Assembly (NCBI GenBank): GCA_036736205.1
Contig: DAINMX010000025.1
Coordinates: 1-45,880 of the forward strand
Direction: 5' to 3'
Length of the DNA: 45,880 nt
Source: XYA12-FULL-58-9 sp001798605
Lineage (GTDB): Bacteria > Myxococcota > XYA12-FULL-58-9
Made by a program: the position numbers and the translations under genes. The notes beneath the pieces were generated by a model. That model was not told where the DNA came from, did not search any database, and worked only from the letters and a program-made list of their open reading frames with translations. Shown here piece after piece: positions 39,720 through 45,880 of the stretch; positions within the stretch are counted from its first letter, which is position 1; each line of letters opens with the position of its first letter.

Positions 39720-39736
39720 TGCAAAAGCCAAGCCAA
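39720..39736 (-). promoter_or_regulatory. Sigma-54 (-24/-12) promoter of the tetraheme cytochrome gene
   Basis: On the minus strand TTGGCTTGGCTTTTGCA: -24 TTGGC, -12 TTGCA, exact GG-N10-GC spacing and a T-rich stretch before the -12 box. Predicted start near 39708, about 63 nt before the ATG at 39645. Confidence 0.8.
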
Positions 39737-39764
39737 ATTTTCATTGATTGAGTACAGTGGGTAC

Positions 39765-41561
39765 ATGATTATGCAGCGCATCCCCAGCGACATCTTGGCA
39801 CCCAAGATCCCCGGACAGCGGGCTCTGCTTGTTGTCATGTTGTCTCTGATTGCCTTGCTCATGGGTGCGGGTATCGCCGCTGCCATTCGTTTCGAACAGA
39901 GCGCGGCACAGATGTACGTGGCCAACCTGCACGCCGTAGCAAAGTTAGGGGCCATTCGACTCGAAGACGTCTTTCGTGGCGCTCAGGAAATGATGGGCGT
40001 CGCGACCCGCTGCAATTTGACCCATCAAGCGAGCGACGACCAGCTGCAAGAGGTCTTGAGCGAGATGTATGTGGCACTGCAGAGTTCCGGAGCTCTGAGC
40101 GTCGCGGCGTTGCAGAACGGCAGGCTCGTGGAGGCAAGTGGCACTCAGGTCAAAGATGCCGCCCTCATCATACAGTCGGCGCGCAACAACTGCGCCCCAA
40201 TGCCGGGACGGCTTTGCATCTCCCATGCGACAACAGAGTCCCAAGACCACGTGATCGTTGTCTCAGGACGCCACCACAACGATGGCCCCAACGAGAGTCT
40301 GATACTGGCCACAATTATTGATTGGGCGACGGTGGGCAATCGGCTCGTGGAAAACACCATGCTCGATGAATGGAGCAAAGCGTTCATCCTCGACCGTGAC
40401 GGCACGTTGCTCGCGTGGCCCACGGATACCAAGAAACCCGGTTTCAGTGTGATCGACGAAGTCGCGGGATGCGCCGAATGTCATCAAGATCTCGAAGCTG
40501 AACCCGTGCCCGATCACCAGACCTGGCGGGTCTCCTCCCTCGAGATCGCCGGAATGACCCATGTCGTTGCCAGTGAACGGGTTCGGATCGGTGACGGGCA
40601 CATGGTGTTTGGACTCGTGGCGCCGCGTCACGCGGCATTGAAGCACCACTACTCAACCATTGTTTGGGCGGCGTCGGTGTTCCTCGTCCTTTTGGGAGCC
40701 ATCGGTTTTGTGCTGCTGCGTTTGCATCGTATGGGTGTGACGCAGGTGCTCATGAGCCGGGCAGCTTCCCATGAAATCCACGTGCTCAATGCAGAGCTGG
40801 AACGCAAAGTCGACAGCCGTACCGACGAGCTCCGCCAGGCGCACGCCCGCACGCAAACACTCCAACGCGAACACGCCGCCCTCGATCGGTTGGCCGCCGT
40901 GGGTGAGCTCGCGGCCGTGTTTGCCCACGAGGTACGGACACCGTTGAATGCTCTTTCCATCGCACGACAGCGGGTGGAGCGAATGACCCGCGGCGGGGTT
41001 GCCTTACAGCCAGATGCGCTCTCTGATCTGTTGTTAACCCAAAAGAAAGAGATTGAGATCATCAACAGCTATGTCGAGTCCTATCTTCAATATACCCGCA
41101 AACGTCTTTCAGATGTGGGGGACTGCGAGATCTCAGGACTGATCGATGAGGTCATGGGTTACTTGCGCCCCGAAGCTGAACGCGCCCATGTGGAGTTGAG
41201 CTTCATTGCGTTGCCAAAGCGAATCAACCTGCACATCGATCGTTCCATCGTTCGTCATATCGCTGTCAACCTCTGCCTCAATGCCATCCAAGCGCAACCG
41301 GATGGAGGTGAGGTCAACGTGCGTGCGACCCTCGCAAATGACGAGTTTGTACTCGAGGTTGCTGATCGGGGGCCCGGGGTCAAGGCAGAGCACATCAAAG
41401 ACATCTTTGAGCCGTTCAAGTCATTTCGAGTGGGTGGCACCGGACTTGGGCTCGCAATTTGCATGCGATTAGCGAAGGAGGCAGGAGCAACAATCGCCTA
41501 CGAGCCGAGAGATGGCGGGGGGGCGGTATTTATCATGCGATGGCCACTTAGTTTGGAGTGA
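39765..41561 (+). CDS. Membrane histidine kinase with periplasmic heme-c motif (redox sensor)
   Basis: A 598-residue sensor kinase. TM1 about residues 20-40, a periplasmic domain of about 255 residues, TM2 about 297-318, then a coiled coil (LNAELERKVDSRTDELRQA), HisKA (VFAHEVRTPLNAL, His388) and HATPase_c (N box HIAVNLCLNAIQA, G1 VADRGPGV, F/G2 EPFKSFRVGGTGLGLAI). The periplasmic domain contains CAECH (236-240), a covalent heme-c motif, placed near the end of the domain (VIDEVAGCAECHQDLE). No HAMP is evident. It likely reads periplasmic redox state and signals to the NtrC-type regulator 7 bp downstream. ATG 39765 is chosen; ATG 39771 is the alternative. Confidence 0.88.
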   Translation: MIMQRIPSDILAPKIPGQRALLVVMLSLIALLMGAGIAAAIRFEQSAAQMYVANLHAVAKLGAIRLEDVFRGAQEMMGVATRCNLTHQASDDQLQEVLSEMYVALQSSGALSVAALQNGRLVEASGTQVKDAALIIQSARNNCAPMPGRLCISHATTESQDHVIVVSGRHHNDGPNESLILATIIDWATVGNRLVENTMLDEWSKAFILDRDGTLLAWPTDTKKPGFSVIDEVAGCAECHQDLEAEPVPDHQTWRVSSLEIAGMTHVVASERVRIGDGHMVFGLVAPRHAALKHHYSTIVWAASVFLVLLGAIGFVLLRLHRMGVTQVLMSRAASHEIHVLNAELERKVDSRTDELRQAHARTQTLQREHAALDRLAAVGELAAVFAHEVRTPLNALSIARQRVERMTRGGVALQPDALSDLLLTQKKEIEIINSYVESYLQYTRKRLSDVGDCEISGLIDEVMGYLRPEAERAHVELSFIALPKRINLHIDRSIVRHIAVNLCLNAIQAQPDGGEVNVRATLANDEFVLEVADRGPGVKAEHIKDIFEPFKSFRVGGTGLGLAICMRLAKEAGATIAYEPRDGGGAVFIMRWPLSLE

Positions 41562-41568
41562 ACGGCAA

Positions 41569-42954
41569 ATGCCCTTGATTCTGTTTGTCGATGACGATGC
41601 GGAGACCCGACGCCAACTCGGCGGCGCTCTGACCGACTCCGGCCACAAGGTGGAGCTCGCCAAAAGCGGCGAGGAAGCCATCGCGCGCCTTCGGGAAGTC
41701 GATTTCGATGTTGCCTTGAGCGATCTGCAGATGGGCGAGATCGGTGGACTCGAGGTCTTGTCAGCCGCACGAGAATTCCGGCCAGAAACTCCCGTCATCA
41801 TTCTCACTGGCCAGGGCTCCATCGCAGTTGCGGTAGAGGCCATGCGCAAAGGTGCTGTGGATTTCCTCACCAAGCCCGTCGATCTCGATCACCTCGACCT
41901 GGTGATTGAAAAAGCCCTTTCGAGTCGACGCATCCTCCGTGAGAATCTCGAGCTCAAGCAAGAGCTGAAGAAACAACAGGGGACCCGCAAGCTCCTGGGC
42001 AATTCGTCGTCGATGCAGGCCTTACGCCGAGACATCGAAAGAGCCGCAAGCACTGACGCCACCGTGCTCTTGCGTGGCGAAAGTGGTGCCGGCAAAGAGC
42101 TGATGGCCGAATCGATTCACATGCAAAGCCATCGTTCCAGTGGTCCCATGATCAAAGTGAATTGCGCAGCGTTGGCGGAGGGGGTGCTCGAGAGCGAGCT
42201 GTTTGGGCACGAGCGCGGCGCATACACTGGTGCCCATCGATTGAGGCGTGGACGCTTCGAAGCGGCACAAGGAGGTACAATCTTTCTCGACGAGATCGGC
42301 GACCTCACCATAACTTCACAGCTCAAGCTTCTTCGCGTTCTTCAAGAGAAGACAATCGAACGCGTGGGATCCACAACCCCAATTCCCATCGATGTGCGCA
42401 TTGTCGCTGCAACCAATCGCGATCTGGAGGAGGCGGTGTCAGCCGGGGAGTTCCGCGAAGAGCTATTTTATCGACTGAGCGTCGTGGTTCTTACCAGCTC
42501 GCCCTTGCGGCAACGACGCTCGGACATTCCGTTGCTCTCGAGTGTGTTTCTGCGTGAGTTCAACGCCGCCCATGGTCGAACCGTGGCAAATTTCTCCGCG
42601 GACGCAGAGCGTTGTATGACGGCATACGACTGGCCGGGAAACGTGCGGGAGCTGCGCAACTGCATCGAATCTTTGGTGGTGATGTCACACAAGACGGTCA
42701 TTGACCTCGCCGACCTGCCGCCACAACTGCGGCAAACCGCGGAGCTTGGCGATGTCAACTTGCCACTTGGGCGAACCCTGGACCATGTTTCCCGTGAATA
42801 CCTCCTGCGCACTCTCGACAGTGTCGGGGGCAACAAGGCTCGGGCGGCCCGCATCTTAGGAATCGGCAACAAGACGTTGTATCGCAAGTTGCAGGAATAC
42901 GGATTTGGAACTGAAATGCCGGCTTCAATCGGTCCGGATGACAGCGAATTGTAG
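41569..42954 (+). CDS. NtrC-family sigma-54-dependent response regulator
   Basis: A 461-residue regulator: receiver domain (LFVDDDAETR; phospho-acceptor Asp52 in VALSDLQMG; Lys in FLTKPVD), AAA+ domain (Walker A GESGAGKE, sigma-54 loop GAYTGA in place of the usual GAFTGA, Walker B GGTIFLDEIGDL, Arg-containing LRQRRSDIP, sensor II WPGNVRELRNCIESL) and a Fis-type HTH (GGNKARAARILGIGNKTLYR). Phosphorylated by the upstream kinase, it should form a ring and activate sigma-54 polymerase at the nearby cytochrome promoters. It starts 7 bp after the kinase stop. In Geobacter, as I recall, the sigma-54 regulator BccR controls bc-type cytochromes, an analogous link. Confidence 0.93.
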   Translation: MPLILFVDDDAETRRQLGGALTDSGHKVELAKSGEEAIARLREVDFDVALSDLQMGEIGGLEVLSAAREFRPETPVIILTGQGSIAVAVEAMRKGAVDFLTKPVDLDHLDLVIEKALSSRRILRENLELKQELKKQQGTRKLLGNSSSMQALRRDIERAASTDATVLLRGESGAGKELMAESIHMQSHRSSGPMIKVNCAALAEGVLESELFGHERGAYTGAHRLRRGRFEAAQGGTIFLDEIGDLTITSQLKLLRVLQEKTIERVGSTTPIPIDVRIVAATNRDLEEAVSAGEFREELFYRLSVVVLTSSPLRQRRSDIPLLSSVFLREFNAAHGRTVANFSADAERCMTAYDWPGNVRELRNCIESLVVMSHKTVIDLADLPPQLRQTAELGDVNLPLGRTLDHVSREYLLRTLDSVGGNKARAARILGIGNKTLYRKLQEYGFGTEMPASIGPDDSEL

Positions 42955-42973
42955 GGTTTGCCATTCACAACAA

Positions 42974-42986
42974 TGTCATTTTGATA
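42974..42986. promoter_or_regulatory. Candidate activator site before the diheme/second cytochrome b/c operon
   Basis: TGTCATTTTGATA matches the GTCA-N3-TGAC dyad with one mismatch in the right half. Its centre is about 134 bp upstream of the start predicted from the weak sigma-54 element at 43086-43102, close to the 138 bp seen at the decaheme gene. Confidence 0.42.
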
Positions 42987-43085
42987 GCCTTTTCTTGCTG
43001 GAAGTGTAGATTTGACAATTTGACTCTCGATCTCCGGACGCAATAGCATTACCTCTGAAATACTAGGGAGAATTCCTCGGCAGAT

Positions 43086-43102
43086 ATGGGATGAATGCGG
43101 CA
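43086..43102 (+). promoter_or_regulatory. Weak sigma-54-like promoter of the diheme/cytochrome b/c operon
   Basis: ATGGGATGAATGCGGCA has GG-N10-GC spacing but a poor -12 box (CGGCA instead of TTGCA). Predicted start near 43114, about 54 nt before ATG 43167. A sigma-70 alternative is TTGACT (43019-43024) with TAGCAT after 18 nt. Confidence 0.3.
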
Positions 43103-43166
43103 TGGTTATTGCTCTTCATCCCGACGAACCATTTCAAACCGGCAACAGTCGCCGTTTTTGGGGCAG

Positions 43167-43589
43167 ATGATGCCAATCAATCGTGCATATCCAATGATCG
43201 CCCTGAGCATCGTCGTGTTCACGACCTGTGGAACAGACGAGATGAGCTCGACGGAGTGGGTTGCCGTTATCGACGACAACGATGGCCGCGCAGGCAATTC
43301 CAAGGTCAGCAGCGAGTCCGCCCAGTATGTGGGGTGGCGCCAATGCGAATCCTGTCATCAAGAGGCGTTCGGCGATGGCAATCCGGATGGCCTGGGTCAG
43401 ACGGTCCCCGACCTGACCGCCGAGTATGCATGCAAGAACTGTCACGCTGCGAGTCCCAATACCGCACCACCAACATCTGATGCGGCGTGGGAGAACCATG
43501 CTGTCGGCAATCACGGTTGCACCAGGCTCAACGTCGGTGACATCTGCCCCCTGTCCGAGCCGCAAACCGCCGTCTTGGAGACTGAATGA
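43167..43589 (+). CDS. Diheme c-type lipoprotein
   Basis: A 140-residue exported protein: hydrophobic signal (IALSIVVFTTC, possible lipobox) and two heme motifs, CESCH (in YVGWRQCESCHQEAFGDGNP) and CKNCH (EYACKNCHAASPN). The rest lacks recognisable domains. Its stop overlaps the start of the second cytochrome b/c gene in ATGA (43586-43589), so the pair is coupled and it may be an accessory electron-transfer subunit of that enzyme. Starts at ATG 43167, 43170 or 43194 are all possible; no clear SD. Confidence 0.72.
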   Translation: MMPINRAYPMIALSIVVFTTCGTDEMSSTEWVAVIDDNDGRAGNSKVSSESAQYVGWRQCESCHQEAFGDGNPDGLGQTVPDLTAEYACKNCHAASPNTAPPTSDAAWENHAVGNHGCTRLNVGDICPLSEPQTAVLETE

Positions 43590-45733
43590 TGCCGCACCAC
43601 CAACTCTTCCGAATCCTCTTCGGGCTCGTTGTCACCACTCTCGCCGCTTCCTCAGGCCGCGCTCAATCCGAGGTCAACAAAGACGACACCACGATCGACA
43701 ATGACTTGTGCATGGAGTGCCACGGCGACGAAGACATCGAGGCAGAGAGCGACCGCGGCAAGGGTCTCGATCTACACGTAGTCCCCGAGGCCTTTGAGGA
43801 TTCCCCCCACCTTGATCTGAGCTGCACCGAATGTCACGCCGGACCCGCCGACTTCGAAGACGTTCCACACAACGACGGCAAACCCATCGCCCTTGGCTGC
43901 AAAAACTGCCACGAGGACGAAGCCAACGAATACGCACACAGTATTCATGGTAGCAAACAGCTCGAAGGCGACCAGGAAGCCGCGACCTGCGCCGACTGCC
44001 ACGGCAAACACGGGATCCTACCGGCCGAGGACCGTCGTTCCTCCACCAACAAGTTTCGGCTGTCGGTCACCTGCGCCAAATGCCACCAGGGCGGCACGAT
44101 GCTCAAAACCCACCAGGTGGGCGACCCCAAAGCCGTCGAGCATTTTGTCGACTCGATTCACGGCAGAGCGCTTTTGGTAGACGGGCTCAGCGTCGCCCCG
44201 ACCTGCTCCAACTGCCATGGCGTGCACAACATCCTGCCACACGAAAACGAGGCATCGAAGATCTCCAAGGCCAATCTCCCCGATACCTGCGGCGCCTGCC
44301 ACGTTCTCGTGGAAGAAACCTATGCAAAGAGCGTCCACGGGCGTCTGCTCGCCGCGGGCCACAAGGAAGGCCCCACCTGTGTCGATTGCCACACCTCCCA
44401 CGAGATATCACGGCCGTTGCAACCCGAATTTCACCTCTCCATCGACCACAAATGCGGAGAATGCCACGCCGACCGGCTCGCACGATACCGCGAGACCTTC
44501 CACGGCAAGGCCATCGCCCTCGGCAGGCCTGGCGTAGCCGCATGCTCAGATTGTCACGGACACCACGACATCCTCGAGAGCGAGAACCCCGCCTCCCACA
44601 TCAGCGACGAAAGGCGTTTGCAGACGTGCCAAAAATGCCACCCCGCCGCCAACGAGAACTTCGCGGGGTACATGGTACACGCTGACCACACGGACAAAGA
44701 GGGCTCACCCCTGTTGTATTGGTCGTATGTCTTCATGACCGCGTTGTTGATCGGAACTTTTGCCTTCTTCGCCGCACATACTTTGTTGTGGTTGGTGCGG
44801 AGCGCGGTCCTCTACCTTCGCGACTCCAAGGAGTTTCGCAGCCAGAAGGTGCGTGAGAAGGCCGATGATACGCAATATGTCCGCTTCCGACCCATCGACC
44901 GTTTTCTCCATGCGCTCATCGTCTTGAGCTTTTTGCTCCTGGTCGTCACCGGCATGCCGTTGAAGTTCTATTACACGGACTGGGCCAAATGGTTGCTCGA
45001 CGCAATGGGTGGGCAGGCCGTAGCCGCAATACTCCATCGGCTCGGCGCCATGATCACTATTTTCTATTTCGTCGTGCACATCTCAAACATGATGTTCACC
45101 ATGTGGAAAGAACGACGGTTGTTGGTCGATCCGAGCAAGGGGCGCTACACTCTGCGGCAATTCCTGCGGGTGATTGTCGGACCCGATTCTCCAGTGCCCA
45201 ATATTCAGGACGTTCGCGACTTCTGGGCGCACCAAAAATGGTTCTTTGGCCGGGGTGAGCGCCCACAGTTTGACCGCTGGACCTATTGGGAGAAGTTCGA
45301 CTACCTCGCCGTGTTCTGGGGCGTGGTCATCATCGGCACCAGTGGCCTCATCATGTGGTACCCGGAGCTATTCACCACCGTCCTGCCGGGCTGGACCATC
45401 AACATTGCCCTCATTGTCCACTCGGACGAAGCCCTTCTCGCGAGCGGCTTCATCTTCACTTTCCATTTCTTTAACGTGCATTTCCGCATCGAGAAATTTC
45501 CGATGGACCCGGTCATCTTTTCCGGCCGGGTGAGCGAGACGGAGCTGCTGCACGAACGTCGACGTTTGTTCGATCGGTGGAAAGCTGCCGGTGAGCTCGA
45601 CTCACACCGCATCAAAGATGAGTGGGGCTCGTGGCAGAAGATCGCATTGCCAGCAGGTTTCTTGGCCTTTGTCTCCGGGGTGGTGTTGGTGCTCTTGATC
45701 TATGCGGCGATGTACTCCCGCCTTGCAACCTAA
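43586..45733 (+). CDS. CbcL-like 11-heme c domain fused to cytochrome b (second copy)
   Basis: A 715-residue protein: signal peptide (cleaved near GRA-QS), 11 CXXCH motifs (CMECH to CQKCH) over the first 380 residues, then six membrane helices with conserved His (FFAAHTLLWLV, DRFLHALIVLSFLLLVVTG, AILHRLGAMITIFYFVVHISN, IVHSDEALLASGFIFTFHFFNVHF) and a last helix (GFLAFVSGVVLVLLIYAAM). As for the copy at 37180, it should oxidise menaquinol and reduce periplasmic cytochromes. Two such enzymes may work at different redox potentials, as Geobacter uses ImcH, CbcL and CbcBA. Coupled to the diheme gene; a new gene starts 115 bp later. Confidence 0.9.
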   Translation: MMPHHQLFRILFGLVVTTLAASSGRAQSEVNKDDTTIDNDLCMECHGDEDIEAESDRGKGLDLHVVPEAFEDSPHLDLSCTECHAGPADFEDVPHNDGKPIALGCKNCHEDEANEYAHSIHGSKQLEGDQEAATCADCHGKHGILPAEDRRSSTNKFRLSVTCAKCHQGGTMLKTHQVGDPKAVEHFVDSIHGRALLVDGLSVAPTCSNCHGVHNILPHENEASKISKANLPDTCGACHVLVEETYAKSVHGRLLAAGHKEGPTCVDCHTSHEISRPLQPEFHLSIDHKCGECHADRLARYRETFHGKAIALGRPGVAACSDCHGHHDILESENPASHISDERRLQTCQKCHPAANENFAGYMVHADHTDKEGSPLLYWSYVFMTALLIGTFAFFAAHTLLWLVRSAVLYLRDSKEFRSQKVREKADDTQYVRFRPIDRFLHALIVLSFLLLVVTGMPLKFYYTDWAKWLLDAMGGQAVAAILHRLGAMITIFYFVVHISNMMFTMWKERRLLVDPSKGRYTLRQFLRVIVGPDSPVPNIQDVRDFWAHQKWFFGRGERPQFDRWTYWEKFDYLAVFWGVVIIGTSGLIMWYPELFTTVLPGWTINIALIVHSDEALLASGFIFTFHFFNVHFRIEKFPMDPVIFSGRVSETELLHERRRLFDRWKAAGELDSHRIKDEWGSWQKIALPAGFLAFVSGVVLVLLIYAAMYSRLAT

Positions 45734-45772
45734 GTATTCGTAAAATGGTTTGTCCGCCGTTTGAGCAAATAC

Positions 45773-45831
45773 CCGTAGGGCCCCGGTTTATCCGCGGCCG
45801 AGCGAGGGTGGGGACCAGCCCCACTCCTACA
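45773..45831. repeat. REP-like pair of inverted palindromic units
   Basis: A GC-rich stretch opens with GTAGGGCCCCGGTTTATCCG and ends with a unit that reads GTAGGAGTGGGGCTGGTCCC on the other strand; the two resemble each other in inverse orientation. The right unit alone makes the hairpin GTGGGG-ACCAG-CCCCAC. This is the look of intergenic REP/BIME elements. It may also act as a terminator or mRNA stabiliser after the cytochrome gene. Confidence 0.5.
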
Positions 45832-45847
45832 TGACAAAGGAGCCATC

Positions 45848-45880
45848 ATGCGTAGAGTGACGCAAATGCTACCGCGCCTG
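45848..45880 (+). CDS. Start of a further gene, cut by the window edge
   Basis: ATG 45848 follows a strong SD (AAAGGAG, 45836-45842, 5 nt away) and the frame stays open to the edge, giving MRRVTQMLPRL. The Arg-rich start would suit a signal peptide. It may belong to the cytochrome operon, but nothing can be said of its product. Confidence 0.5.
   Translation, partial: MRRVTQMLPRL

Noticed and set aside
43012..43025. TTGACAATTTGAC as an activator dyad
   Set aside because: It is a direct rather than an inverted repeat of TTGAC; read as the dyad it has a mismatch in a key position. Left out of the site list.
1..45880. CRISPR arrays, insertion sequences, prophage or toxin-antitoxin genes
   Set aside because: No regularly spaced repeats, transposase or integrase motifs, or paired small genes of these types were recognised on either strand.

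Overview
The window is about 45.9 kb of GC-rich DNA with one 100-base N gap. The gene set suggests a Gram-negative didermic bacterium of the old Deltaproteobacteria, with Myxococcota or a neighbouring phylum as my best guess. It has LPS genes (WaaA, an LptC-like protein), MreB, many lipoproteins, PilZ and PATAN/DUF4388 proteins, secreted FGE-domain and M36-peptidase proteins, and multiheme cytochromes of Geobacter type. The N run and a tRNA at a contig edge suggest a draft or metagenome assembly. The lineage is inferred, not proven.

Positions 1-19500 are mostly housekeeping genes. In order they are: the tail of a sigma-54 activator, a MutT-like Nudix enzyme, a CAP-domain lipoprotein, SspB, PrmA, a GGQ rescue factor, a CPBP membrane protease, WaaA, a methyltransferase, ArgF, an RluA-type pseudouridine synthase, a separately encoded propeptide-like protein with an M36-like metallopeptidase, MreB, a TPR lipoprotein, glycyl-tRNA synthetase, a DksA-type protein, YicC and an LptC-like protein.

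Positions 19500-26600 hold a FliK/YscP-like protein, tRNA-Cys, the assembly gap, a truncated PilZ protein, an AT-rich spacer, a sulfatase-fold protein with Thr at the nucleophile position, a large surface protein fused in frame to an FGE-domain lipoprotein, and a PAS-PATAN protein.

Positions 26600-45880 are the special part, a dense extracellular-electron-transfer island. An amidohydrolase, hemN and hemE form an ATGA-coupled operon (heme synthesis). Next to it lies a three-gene ATGA-coupled outer-membrane conduit: an outer lipoprotein cytochrome with 13 sites, a beta-barrel, and a periplasmic 13-heme cytochrome. Then come an OmcA/MtrC-family decaheme lipoprotein, a CbcL-like 11-heme cytochrome b/c, a periplasmic tetraheme cytochrome, a sensor histidine kinase with a CXXCH heme site in its periplasmic domain, an NtrC-type sigma-54 response regulator, a diheme lipoprotein and a second CbcL-like 11-heme cytochrome b/c. 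Together they encode about 65 heme-attachment motifs.

The regulatory layer is partly readable. Near-consensus sigma-54 promoters lie before the decaheme and tetraheme genes, and GTCA-N3-TGAC dyads lie upstream of several cytochrome genes. The proposed system is this: a heme-c redox sensor kinase phosphorylates its NtrC-type partner, which switches on a quinol-to-surface electron route (CbcL-like, tetraheme, conduit, decaheme) through sigma-54 RNA polymerase.
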